Source of the DNA: an uncultured Eubacteriales bacterium
GTDB lineage: Bacteria; Bacillota; Clostridia; Lachnospirales; Lachnospiraceae
Direction: 5' to 3'
Length of the DNA stretch: 64,000 nt
Assembly (NCBI GenBank): GCA_949283695.1
Contig: CASDTX010000046.1
Location: 186,001-250,000 of the forward strand
The position numbers and the translations under genes were made by a program. Shown here piece after piece: positions 46,750 to 55,853 of this stretch; the first letter of the stretch is position 1; each line of letters begins with the position of its first letter. The notes under the pieces were generated by a model. The model was not told the origin of the DNA, searched no databases, and was given only the letters and a program-made list of their open reading frames with translations.

Positions 46750-47134
46750 CGGAGGATAGGAAGCAAGGATACGATTATTCACTCTTTCAGGAAACGGCAG
46801 CGTCGGTGGACAAGGGGCAATACGCAGAAAAAGAATACAAAGAGGAACCGCCAGGCAAGTATTACAGGGAAGGGTATAACCTTTTTCTGCGATTAAGGGA
46901 ATATAAGGAAAGTGAGTTCCGCTTCTTCCATGACATGAGGGTACCGGCAAACAATTCCCTGTGCGAAAGGTTGCCCGTGTCTATAAGAGGAAACAGAAAC
47001 AGGCAATCACGCTGCCAAGCCAGGAAAGTTTAGGATACTTATTTCTATACAATCCGGCTTATCATTTTGTGTATGGCAAGTTTATTTTATGGGGCGAGAT
47101 TTGTCTGTGGATCAGCCGGAGATACGGGATTTAA
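46750..47134 (+). pseudogene. IS66-family transposase C-terminal remnant
   Basis: After the glycosylase gene an in-frame stretch reads EYKESEFRFFHDMRVPANNS then LCER; a +1/-1 shift near 46965 gives ARVYKRKQKQAITLPSQ in another frame. The VP-x-x-NN-x-x-ER ... KQKQ pattern is the C-terminal end of IS66 TnpC transposases. There is no upstream catalytic part, so this is a decayed fragment. The end of the shifted frame is at 47134. A short frame ending DLRVDSLLAGIEL at 47169 may be another remnant. It fills the 618-base gap before the TIR gene with the terminator and promoter that follow. Confidence 0.55.
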
Positions 47135-47178
47135 GAGTTGACAGCTTACTGGCAGGCATTGAGTTATAAGGAATAGGG

Positions 47179-47220
47179 ATCAGGCAGGAACGGACGGACC
47201 GGACCTGCCTGATTTTCTCT
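47179..47220 (+). terminator. Rho-independent terminator before the TIR gene
   Basis: ATCAGGCAGG pairs perfectly with CCTGCCTGAT, followed by TTTCTCT. A TATAAT at 47243-47248 just beyond may start the next transcript (-35 weak). Confidence 0.78.
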
Positions 47221-47358
47221 TTTCTATGCCAGGGTATTCGGGTATAATGGGAGTTGACAGACAGGGTACCAAGAGAGGGGAGCTGCCGGCAAGATGGGCT
47301 TCGAAGCCTCCATGCGGAGGGGCGGCTTTCTGTAAGGGCCAACAGTGAGGAGAGAGAG

Positions 47359-50300
47359 ATGGAACCGATCATCTACGATGCGTTTATCAGCTACAGCCAC
47401 AGCGATCCGGACGCTTATGTTGCGGAGAGGCTCCAATCGATGCTGGAGCATTATCATATACCCCGTAAGCTTCAGGAGCTTACCGGGAAGCGGAAAGTCA
47501 GCCGGGTATTCCGGGATCGGGCGGAACTGCCGCTTTCTTCAGATCTGGCAGCAAATATCTGTCAGGCGCTGGAGAATTCGGAGTTCTTGATCGTGATTTG
47601 TTCTCCGAGATCTGCACATTCTCAATGGGTGCTTCGTGAGATCGAGATGTTTCTTAAGACTCACGAGAAAGACAAGATACTTACTGTTCTTGTGGAGGGA
47701 GAGCCGTCAGAAGCATTTCCTGAGATCCTCTGCTATAACGAAGAACGGGTAATCGAAGCCGACGGCAGAGAGAAGACCATCAGGACAAAAGCCGAACCAA
47801 TCGCAGCGGATGTCAGGGGAAGGACGAGGAGAGAAACGAGGAAAAAATTGAAAGAAGAGTTCCTGCGTATCCTGGCGCCTATGCTTTCCTGCACCTATGA
47901 TATGCTGAGGCAGAGGCACCGGGAATATCTGCTCCGGCGGGCAATCGCACTGACAGGAACGGCGGCGGTTCTGGCCATTGGCTTTACCGCATATGCATTC
48001 TGCCAAGCTTCTGTGTCAGAGGGACGATACCAGGAGGCCAGACGGAATCAGGCGAGATATCTCTCTGCAGTATCCGGAGAACTTCTCGCTGCCGGCGACA
48101 GGCAGGGAGCACTTCAGACTGCGCTTGCGATTCAGCCGGAAGATGAGAGTGCAGATGAACCGGTAGTGCCGGAACAGATGTACGCGCTGAACAATGCCTT
48201 GTATTCTTATGATGCTGCGGGGAAGATTTGTTTCAGGCCGGAGACTTCTTTCGAGTTGGAAGGTCAGGTTTTATACGGGATACATAACAGCGGGAAACTG
48301 AGCCCGGAAGAGACCGGATATTTCTGTGTGGATGATCTGGGCAATGCTTATGTCCTGGATCCGCAGAGCGGGGCATGTATCTGGGAGATTCCACCGGGCA
48401 GCATGGATCTGGGAGGAACGGACAGCGGCAGTTTTTTATATTTCAGTCCTGTATCCGAGGAACATGCAGTTTTAGTGGGAGAACATGCAATTATCTATGC
48501 AGACTGGAAGAAGCAGACTGTGCGGAATTTCATTACGGGGAATTTCGTGAACTGTATTTATGCGGTTCAGGGGCAGCAGATCATACTGACAAATGGAACG
48601 GACGTATGGGTCTATGAGCTGGAGAGCGGAGAATGTCTGTACCAGGTACGGTATACAGAGGATGAATACGGATACAATCCCAATGCTCTTTCATTCCAGG
48701 AAGAAGGCAGTATGGCGGCCATCGGAGTTTCAGATGATTATTTTCATATGGAAGAGGAGGCAGGACTGTTCCTAATGTCTCTGGAAGACGGAAGTCTGCG
48801 GAAGATTTCGGATGAGCATACAGAGAGAACCGTGTTCCTGGGAGAGAACAGAGTGGCGGCAATCCAGTACCGCTATCCGGAAGGGATGGATGAGGCAGAA
48901 GAGGCTCCGGAAATGTTCTTTTATACTGCGGTATATGATACTGGTACGGGAGAGCAGGTCTGGAGATCAGAGTCCTGCCGGACTCAGGCAGTCGATACTC
49001 CTTGTATCCTTTTGGCAGAAACGATGAAAGTGAACGGGGAGGAACAAGAGATTCTGGCAGCCTCGGTCAAGGACCGGGTATTTATATTTCAGGCGGATGA
49101 CGGCAGCGTGATTCAGGACAGAAGCTATTCGGGAGATATCCGGGGGATCGTCAGATATGACGGCACACGTCTGCTTGCAGGACTGAATGACGGCCGAATC
49201 ATGATCTGCTCAACAGGATATATGCTCACAGATTTTGAGGGAGGGAAGATCTCTGCAGAGATCAGCGGGTTTCAGTACAGCGAAGAACATCATAAAGTAA
49301 TCTGGGCGGCGGGAGACAGCCGCAGAATAATCTTCGGAAATATATTTACTGATGAAAATATGCAGGGCCTGTCAATAGAAGAGACGATATCCGGGGCGGA
49401 GTATTTTACTCTGGAAGATCGCTCCGGTGAGAAGATGACCTACCGGTGTGTATTGTGGGAGGATGATTCTGGATGTACGGGACTGACGGTATATGAGGCA
49501 GGAAGCGCTGAAGAAATGTTTACGTACAGAATGGATCCGGGTGAGTTTATTTTCTCTGTGCAGATCATGAATCTTGACGGATGCCCTTGTGCTGTGATCG
49601 AAAATTCCGATACAAGGGAGCCGATCATTGGAGACCTGGAGACCGGGGAGGTGATCTCAGCGGCAAAAGAGACAGGAACAGAAGAAACATCCGGGTGGAG
49701 TTATTTTAACCTGTGTTATTTTAAGAATGCGGAGCAGGCAGTTGTATATCAGTATCAGAATTTTGCTGTCGCAGAGGTAACGCCTCAGGGGATATCCATA
49801 CCGGATACAGAACCATTTGCGATCACAGAAAATGAAGAAGAGTGGAGCAGTATAGACGAGGTTTATGTGACGGCAGACGACAGGTATGCAGTTTTTATCA
49901 TCTATCTTTCTCAGACAGACTCTTATGACAGTGGATATGAAGTCAGAATCTGGGATCTTGAAGATGCAGAATGGTGTGCCATCGAGGGAGAGACGATCAG
50001 AACGCCGGGATCCGGGAGAGCCGCTGTGGGGCAGGAGACAGCCAAGGCAGCGGTTCAGGCTGAGGACGGCACCATTCAAATCATCGATGCGCGGGAAGGA
50101 AAGGTGCTTGCTTCGCTTCCCTATGGATACAGCGGCCGGATTGATTTCGCATTTATGAATCATGACAGATATCTTGTCTGCTGCGGGGATGACAATCGTC
50201 TGACTTTGTGGGATACTGAGACAGGGAAGCTTCTGATGGAAGAGGCAGACAGTGACGCATCCATAGGATCGATCTATACGGATGGGAGTGAGCATTATTT

Positions 50301-50574
50301 CGCGGCAGGATTCTACGGATATGAGGCAGACAATTATGGATTTCAGTCTTCCCAGCTTTGGATCTATTTTGTGGATGATGCGGGCAGGTTTTATCGTTTT
50401 GCAGATGTGCCCTATGGGTATGTGAGTTTTGAGGGGGATGAGATCTTTGTCAGAAATGACGGAGGGACCTATGGTTCGATCTATTCCTACCAAGAACTGC
50501 GTGCCCGGGCAGAGACGCTTCTGGAGGGACAGTCCTTGACAGAAGCGGAGAAGCGGCAGTATTTTATTTTGTAG
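47359..50574 (+). CDS. TIR-domain membrane protein with large propeller-like C-terminal region
   Basis: A 1071-residue protein. Residues 1-125 form a TIR-type domain: YDAFISYSHSDPDAYVAERL, FRDRAELPLSSDL and SEFLIVICSPRSAHSQWVLRE, with Glu94 four residues after Trp90 as the candidate NADase glutamate. A basic linker leads to one membrane helix (about residues 195-214). The remaining ~850 residues are beta-rich repeats with recurrent WE/V-D-T-G-x-L patterns, as in WD40/PQQ-like propellers (for example LWDTETGKLLMEEAD near the end). With the TIR domain inside, the propeller would be outside. The start chosen is ATG 47359 after GGAGAG. Confidence 0.8.
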   Translation: MEPIIYDAFISYSHSDPDAYVAERLQSMLEHYHIPRKLQELTGKRKVSRVFRDRAELPLSSDLAANICQALENSEFLIVICSPRSAHSQWVLREIEMFLKTHEKDKILTVLVEGEPSEAFPEILCYNEERVIEADGREKTIRTKAEPIAADVRGRTRRETRKKLKEEFLRILAPMLSCTYDMLRQRHREYLLRRAIALTGTAAVLAIGFTAYAFCQASVSEGRYQEARRNQARYLSAVSGELLAAGDRQGALQTALAIQPEDESADEPVVPEQMYALNNALYSYDAAGKICFRPETSFELEGQVLYGIHNSGKLSPEETGYFCVDDLGNAYVLDPQSGACIWEIPPGSMDLGGTDSGSFLYFSPVSEEHAVLVGEHAIIYADWKKQTVRNFITGNFVNCIYAVQGQQIILTNGTDVWVYELESGECLYQVRYTEDEYGYNPNALSFQEEGSMAAIGVSDDYFHMEEEAGLFLMSLEDGSLRKISDEHTERTVFLGENRVAAIQYRYPEGMDEAEEAPEMFFYTAVYDTGTGEQVWRSESCRTQAVDTPCILLAETMKVNGEEQEILAASVKDRVFIFQADDGSVIQDRSYSGDIRGIVRYDGTRLLAGLNDGRIMICSTGYMLTDFEGGKISAEISGFQYSEEHHKVIWAAGDSRRIIFGNIFTDENMQGLSIEETISGAEYFTLEDRSGEKMTYRCVLWEDDSGCTGLTVYEAGSAEEMFTYRMDPGEFIFSVQIMNLDGCPCAVIENSDTREPIIGDLETGEVISAAKETGTEETSGWSYFNLCYFKNAEQAVVYQYQNFAVAEVTPQGISIPDTEPFAITENEEEWSSIDEVYVTADDRYAVFIIYLSQTDSYDSGYEVRIWDLEDAEWCAIEGETIRTPGSGRAAVGQETAKAAVQAEDGTIQIIDAREGKVLASLPYGYSGRIDFAFMNHDRYLVCCGDDNRLTLWDTETGKLLMEEADSDASIGSIYTDGSEHYFAAGFYGYEADNYGFQSSQLWIYFVDDAGRFYRFADVPYGYVSFEGDEIFVRNDGGTYGSIYSYQELRARAETLLEGQSLTEAEKRQYFIL

Positions 50575-50608
50575 AGAGCCGGAAGGCTCTGTGTGAAGGA
50601 GGAACAGA

Positions 50609-51787
50609 ATGATGATTATTCAGAGTAAGAAAGTATGGCTGGCAGACCGGTTTGTGGACGCTCAGATTGAGGTGGAGGACGGGAAGATTAAGGACATCTA
50701 TGAATACGGGACGAAACCGGTGGACTGTGATTACGGAAGTGATTGGATTCTTCCGGGATTCATTGATATTCACTGCCACGGCGCGTATGGTTTTGACACG
50801 AACGACGCCGAGGAGGCGGGGCTGCGTTTCTGGGCGGAACATATTGTCAGGGAAGGCGTTACATCCTTCCTTGCCACGACAATCACCCAGAGCGAGAAAG
50901 TGCTGACCAATGCCCTGAAGAACGTGGCAAAGGTGGTAAGAGAGGGATATCAGGGCGCGGAGATCCTGGGCGTACATTTCGAGGGACCGTATCTTGATAT
51001 GAAATACAAGGGGGCACAGCCGGAAGAGTATATCGTGAAACCTACGGTTGAACAGTTCCAGAAGTATCAGGAAGCTGCGGACGGGCTGATCCGCTATATC
51101 ACTATGGCTGCAGAGACGGATGAGGATTTCGCGCTGACGCGCTACTGCACCGAGCATGGAGTGGTTGTCAGTATCGGACATTCCGCAGCTACAAGCCGTC
51201 AGGCGGTGCAGGCCTTTGCTCACGGCGCCCGCTCAATGACCCATGTATACAACGGAATGTCGCCGTTCACGCACAGGGCGAACGGGCTTGTAGGAGCTGC
51301 TTTCCGCATGAAGAGTATGTACGGGGAGATTATTTGTGACGGCAATCATTCTACCCCGGAAGCGCTGCGGATGTTCTTCGACGCGAAAGGGCCTCACTAT
51401 GGCATCATGATCAGCGACGCGCTGATGGCTAAGGGATCTCCGGCGGGATCGAAGTTTATCTTCGGCGGGAATGAGATCCAGGTCTACCCCGACGGAAGTG
51501 CGCATCTGACAGAGGGAGGCGCCCTGGCAGGATCTACGCTGAATCTCAACCGGGGGCTGCAGCTTCTGATCGAGGAGGCGCTGGTACCGGTTGAGACAGC
51601 AGTCAACGCCTGCACGAAGAATCCTGCGGAATGCCTGCGTATTGCCGACAGAAAAGGCTCCATCAAGACAGGCCTGGATGCGGATCTTGTAGTGCTTGAC
51701 CGGGATTATCAGGTGCTCCAGACGTACTGCATGGGCAGAGCAATGCTGGATTACCAGACCGGTTCTTCGGACGGCGGAGTACTGTGA
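50609..51787 (+). CDS. nagA: N-acetylglucosamine-6-phosphate deacetylase
   Basis: A 392-residue amidohydrolase that deacetylates GlcNAc-6-P to glucosamine-6-P. The metal motif is FIDIHCHGAYGFDTND, the later GVHFEGPYLD supplies the metal-bridging glutamate, SIGHSAATS and THVYNGMSPFTHR are active-site histidine segments, and ISDALMAKGSPAG has the catalytic aspartate. The Shine-Dalgarno AAGGAGG precedes ATG 50609. It fits the GlcNAc-type PTS at 41.7 kb, although nagB is not in the window. The stop overlaps the CcdA-TlpA start by one base. Confidence 0.95.
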   Translation: MMIIQSKKVWLADRFVDAQIEVEDGKIKDIYEYGTKPVDCDYGSDWILPGFIDIHCHGAYGFDTNDAEEAGLRFWAEHIVREGVTSFLATTITQSEKVLTNALKNVAKVVREGYQGAEILGVHFEGPYLDMKYKGAQPEEYIVKPTVEQFQKYQEAADGLIRYITMAAETDEDFALTRYCTEHGVVVSIGHSAATSRQAVQAFAHGARSMTHVYNGMSPFTHRANGLVGAAFRMKSMYGEIICDGNHSTPEALRMFFDAKGPHYGIMISDALMAKGSPAGSKFIFGGNEIQVYPDGSAHLTEGGALAGSTLNLNRGLQLLIEEALVPVETAVNACTKNPAECLRIADRKGSIKTGLDADLVVLDRDYQVLQTYCMGRAMLDYQTGSSDGGVL

Positions 51788-53217
51788 TGGGATTTACCAT
51801 TGAGACAGGCATATCAGCGGTCACCGTATTGATTCAGGGGCTGGTCAGTTTCTTTTCGCCCTGTGTGCTTCCGCTGGCGCCGCTGTATCTGGGCTATCTG
51901 GCCGGCGGGTTAGATGCAGGAACACGGCGCGGGGAAACCGAAGAACGTCCGGCCGGTGAAGACGGATCCAGGCGCGGCGGAGAGCGTCTGCGGCTGTTTA
52001 TCCGCGTGCTGTTTTTCACTCTGGGGATCAGCGGCGCTTTCTTCATCCTGGGGCTTGGGGCGTCTGCGGCCGGAAACTTCTTCAGCGGGCACCGGCTGCT
52101 GTTCGCCCGGATCGGGGGCGCACTGGTCGTTTTCTTCGGGCTGTATCAGCTCGGGGTGTTCGGGAGCTCCCGGATCCTGGGGGCTGAGCACCGGCTTCCG
52201 CTGCGGATTGAGAAGATGACCATGTCTCCGGCGACTGCTTTTTTAATGGGATTTACCTTCAGCTTCGCCTGGACGCCCTGCGTGGGGCCTGCCCTGACCA
52301 GTGTGCTGCTGATGGCGGGCAGTGCGGATTCCAGCGGGAAGGGGTTCCTTCTGATTGCGGTGTATACTCTGGGATTCATTCTGCCGTTCCTGGCAGCAGG
52401 AATCTTCACGGCCGGGCTGCTGGTTTGGTTCCAGAGACACCGGAACGTGGTCAGGTATACCGTGAAGATCGGCGGTGTGCTGATGGTCCTGACAGGCCTT
52501 CTGATGTTTACCGGGAAGATGAACGACCTGACAGGATACCTGACAGGATACCTGTCAGCGGCCGGAAGCGGAACTGAGGATACCAGGGAGGAGCAGCAGG
52601 AAGACAGCCGGACGGCCGGAGGAGAGGAACAGCAGGAAGACAGCCGGACGGCCGGAGGAGAGGAACAGCAGGAAGACAGCACGACGGCCGGAGGAGAGGA
52701 TCAGCAGGAAGAGAGTCTGTCATCCGGAGGAGAAGATCAGCAGGATTCGGGCGGCGGACAGACGGATGAGGCACAGCCGGTTCGGGCCTATGAGTTTGTG
52801 CTGGAAGATCAGTTTGGAAACACGCATACGTTAGAGGATTATGAGGGGAAGGTGATCTTCCTCAACTTCTGGGCGACCTGGTGCGGGCCCTGCAGGAACG
52901 AGATGCCGGATATCCAGAAATTGTATGAGGAATACGCGGCCCAGGGGGCGGATGCGGAAGTTGCGGTGATCGGCGTGGCCGCGCCGGAAACAGGCGGCGA
53001 GGCATCTGCAGAGGAGATTGCCGGGTTCCTGGAAGAGAACGGGTATACCTACCCCGTGCTGATGGATCATACCGGAGAGATGTTCAGTTTCTACGGGATT
53101 TCCGCGTTCCCGACGACATTTATGATCGATCGCCAGGGGAATGTGTACGGGTATGTAAGCGGCCAGCTCACAGAAGAGATCATGCGCAGTATCATTGAGC
53201 AGACGCTGGAAGGCTGA
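51787..53217 (+). CDS. Fused CcdA-type membrane redox protein and TlpA-like thioredoxin
   Basis: A 476-residue fusion. The N-terminal ~250 residues are a six-helix CcdA/DsbD membrane unit with the redox cysteines in FFSPCVLPLAPLYLGYL and FAWTPCVGPAL. A hydrophilic linker of about 53 residues contains a 12-residue repeat (E-E-Q-Q-E-D-S-R-T-A-G-G, four to five copies). The C-terminal ~145 residues are a TlpA/ResA-like domain with FWATWCGPCRNEM and the cis-proline segment SAFPTTFMID. CcdA hands electrons across the membrane to the outer thioredoxin. The start is ATG 51787, overlapping the nagA stop (TGATG); GTG 51784 is an alternative. Confidence 0.92.
   Translation: MGFTIETGISAVTVLIQGLVSFFSPCVLPLAPLYLGYLAGGLDAGTRRGETEERPAGEDGSRRGGERLRLFIRVLFFTLGISGAFFILGLGASAAGNFFSGHRLLFARIGGALVVFFGLYQLGVFGSSRILGAEHRLPLRIEKMTMSPATAFLMGFTFSFAWTPCVGPALTSVLLMAGSADSSGKGFLLIAVYTLGFILPFLAAGIFTAGLLVWFQRHRNVVRYTVKIGGVLMVLTGLLMFTGKMNDLTGYLTGYLSAAGSGTEDTREEQQEDSRTAGGEEQQEDSRTAGGEEQQEDSTTAGGEDQQEESLSSGGEDQQDSGGGQTDEAQPVRAYEFVLEDQFGNTHTLEDYEGKVIFLNFWATWCGPCRNEMPDIQKLYEEYAAQGADAEVAVIGVAAPETGGEASAEEIAGFLEENGYTYPVLMDHTGEMFSFYGISAFPTTFMIDRQGNVYGYVSGQLTEEIMRSIIEQTLEG
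52588..52746 (+). repeat. 36-bp in-frame tandem repeat encoding the CcdA-TlpA linker
   Basis: Four 36-base units begin at 52588, 52624, 52660 and 52696, then a partial fifth. The first two are almost identical; the fourth and fifth diverge. Copy number is probably variable through slippage. Confidence 0.85.
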
Positions 53218-53291
53218 CTCCCGCCGGTATTTCTTATGAAAGGGTGCTTCCTGCGTCTGCCCGAAGGCTGTCTGTCCCTTGTACACTGACG

Positions 53292-55853
53292 CTATGCCCG
53301 CCGCAGTTTATCTACGATACGTCCCCTGTTCCACATGCGGTCAACTCCGTAGGAGATGACCGCAGCCAGCACGATGCAGACCAGCGCCGCGATCAGTGCC
53401 GGAGCGAGGATGAGGTGATATTTTGCGAACCACCATACAGTGAGAAAGCTTCTCACTGCAGTAAATGAGATCAGGGCGCTGAACAGAATGCTTACGATTC
53501 CGGCCAGGAGCGCGTAGAGGACTCCTTCATAGATGAAGAGCCTGCGCAGCTGCCTGCGGCTCATGCCGATACTTCGCATGACGGCGAACTCACTCTGCCG
53601 CGCAATGGCTCCGGTAAGGAGTACGTTGGTCAGATTCAGGACCCCGATGAATGCGAAGATCAGTGCCAGGATGAGCCCTACGGTATTATAAGTCCACTGG
53701 ATTTCGTGAAAGTTCTGTTCAGCGGACAGACGGTTGATGACGCTGCCGTTTAGCTGAGCGGCCAGGCTCAGTACTTCTTCATTTACAGAATCAAAGCTGT
53801 CTTCCCGGGTGTTAAAAGCGCAGATCAGGGGATCCGTATCCTGGGGAAAGAGCCGGCGGAACTGGTCCAGACCGAGAACCATGCTTTCATAAGCTCCCCC
53901 GGAGCTGTCCATCTGCAGCGTGCCGGGGATCCCTGCCACTGCCAGGACCTCATATTCTTGCTCCTGGCCATTGATCACTGCTGTAACGCTGTCTCCTGCA
54001 TGAAATTCCTGCATGACGCTGTTGTATTCTCCGCTGTCGCCAAGAATTCCGGCCATAATGATATAGTTGCCGCTGTTTAGTTTCTGATAGTCCAGTTCTC
54101 CTTCGATCAGTACCATGTTGTTCATCATGTTTTCATCCCAGCCGTAAACCATATGCCGCCAGTCTGAGTCCGTAAGGGACGGACCGATATTCTCCTCTGT
54201 GATTGTCCCGGGCATGTCGGTGGGGACGCCGTTGATCTTCGAGAAACCGATCATATATGACAGATCTGAAAGCTGGTATTCTTCTGCAGGAATCAGATGG
54301 ATGAATACCTGGCCGAAGTCTTCGATCTCTTTTATCTCTTCCAGCTGCTTTGTCAGATTCGGATTTAAAGTCTTCGTATAATCATCAACCGAATAATTAT
54401 TATAATTCACACTCCGCACAATGAAGTCTGCTGTCGCTTCTCTCTGGATATAGGTTTCTTCGTCAAAGCATCCGGTAACGTTTAAGATCGTATTTAACAG
54501 CAGGATGCTCAAAGAGAGGCTTGTGACTACCAGCGCGGTCTTCCCCCGGCTTCTGTTTAGATTGGCACAGGCCATGCAGAAGAGTCGATGCCTGGAAGCG
54601 CCTCCTTTCTGTGTGCTCTTCTTCCCGCCTGCAGTCTCCTGATAGCGGAGTGCCTCCACCGGGGAGATCCGTCCGGCTATGCGCCCGGGGCGGCTGCAGC
54701 TTAAGGAGACGGTCAGGAAAGCGAACAGTGCGGAGCCGAACCAGAGCAGAGGATGGGGCACAACGAACACAGCAGTCCCAGTGAGGGTATTAGCCATGAT
54801 CAGAGGGAGCAGTCCGTTCCCCAGGAGCCATCCCAGCACCAGACCCGGCAGAATTGCGGCCAGAGACAGAAGATAGCCCTGACGTTTCACGATGTAGCGG
54901 ATCTGTCTGGGGGATGCGCCGATGGTCTTCAGCTGTCCGTAGATGCGCATGTCCTTCAGGATGGAAATGCGAAAAATATTGTAAATGATCAGATATCCGG
55001 CAAAGAGGATGAGAACGATGCCGGCTGCTGCGGCCAGGATCACTTCGCCGGATATTGTGAGGTTGTTCTCATAGGCCGGGTTGATATTGTGGATGACGAA
55101 TCCTGCTTCCCCGCGTTCCGCGTCGGGATCGAATCCGGCGCGCTTCACCAGTTCATCCAGCTGTCCCTGGATGTCCGCGTCGGATGCAAAGGTTCCGCGG
55201 ATGGAGCAGCATCCCGGGACGCTGGCACCGTCGGTGATCGTCCGCTCATCGATGCGGGCTTCCAGGAAGGCTTCTGAGACGAGGATATTGGACGTTTGCT
55301 CGTACTTTTCGCCTTCCCAGATACCGCAGAGCGTCAGCACTGCCTCTTCGACGCCGCTGTCGGTGATGTACTGGACGGGAACTTCTGCCCCCAGTTCCGG
55401 TTCAATGCCCAGGAGGCGGAGCACTTCTGTGTCACATGCGGTTTCGTATTCCTCACTTGGCATCTGCCCCTCTGTCAGATCGATGTAGCTGAGATCTGCG
55501 TGAGTCTCATCCATCCACGACATGGCCACATTCAGATTCGCAAGCTCCGCGTTTCCGGCTCTCCACAGGGAACGCTGCATGCCTGCGTTCTCCCAGGCGG
55601 AGTCTGCCAGGATCTGTTCCGCTTTTTCGCGTGTGATGTATTTCACAGAGGCCATGGCACAGGTGCCGGACTGGCGGAGATACTGTTCCTTGGTGCTGAT
55701 CTGGCCCCCCTGGATCAGAGTGGCCACTGCCATGAACAATACGGCCGTCAGGAGAATCGCCAGCAGGGCAACTGTATTTCGGATACGGTTTGCCTTCAGG
55801 CAGTTGTTGGATAAGGTGCGGATGAACCGCTGGTTATCATTCTTGAGCAGCAT
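53292..55853 (-). CDS. ABC transporter permease with two FtsX domains
   Basis: An 853-residue membrane protein. One N-terminal helix (AVLFMAVATLIQGG region) is followed by a ~200-residue extracellular domain; helices cluster at about residues 270-410, again near 430-460, and at the C-terminus from ~740 with LIFAFIGVLNLTNVLLTGAI and MRSIGMSRRQLRRL, the conserved FtsX loop. This is the macrolide/bacitracin/lipoprotein export-type permease. Its start overlaps the stop of the ATPase gene by one base, so they form a complex. The minus-strand order is regulator, kinase, ATPase, permease, typical of antimicrobial-peptide sensing and resistance modules; substrate unknown. Confidence 0.88.
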   Translation of the reverse strand: MLLKNDNQRFIRTLSNNCLKANRIRNTVALLAILLTAVLFMAVATLIQGGQISTKEQYLRQSGTCAMASVKYITREKAEQILADSAWENAGMQRSLWRAGNAELANLNVAMSWMDETHADLSYIDLTEGQMPSEEYETACDTEVLRLLGIEPELGAEVPVQYITDSGVEEAVLTLCGIWEGEKYEQTSNILVSEAFLEARIDERTITDGASVPGCCSIRGTFASDADIQGQLDELVKRAGFDPDAERGEAGFVIHNINPAYENNLTISGEVILAAAAGIVLILFAGYLIIYNIFRISILKDMRIYGQLKTIGASPRQIRYIVKRQGYLLSLAAILPGLVLGWLLGNGLLPLIMANTLTGTAVFVVPHPLLWFGSALFAFLTVSLSCSRPGRIAGRISPVEALRYQETAGGKKSTQKGGASRHRLFCMACANLNRSRGKTALVVTSLSLSILLLNTILNVTGCFDEETYIQREATADFIVRSVNYNNYSVDDYTKTLNPNLTKQLEEIKEIEDFGQVFIHLIPAEEYQLSDLSYMIGFSKINGVPTDMPGTITEENIGPSLTDSDWRHMVYGWDENMMNNMVLIEGELDYQKLNSGNYIIMAGILGDSGEYNSVMQEFHAGDSVTAVINGQEQEYEVLAVAGIPGTLQMDSSGGAYESMVLGLDQFRRLFPQDTDPLICAFNTREDSFDSVNEEVLSLAAQLNGSVINRLSAEQNFHEIQWTYNTVGLILALIFAFIGVLNLTNVLLTGAIARQSEFAVMRSIGMSRRQLRRLFIYEGVLYALLAGIVSILFSALISFTAVRSFLTVWWFAKYHLILAPALIAALVCIVLAAVISYGVDRMWNRGRIVDKLRRA

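Noticed and set aside
47359..50574. TIR gene as part of a Thoeris defence system
   Set aside because: No ThsA-like (SIR2/SLOG) gene is adjacent and the membrane-propeller layout differs.
52588..52746. Regular 36-bp repeats resembling a CRISPR array
   Set aside because: The units are contiguous with no spacers, lie in frame inside a coding gene and encode a linker; no cas genes are present.
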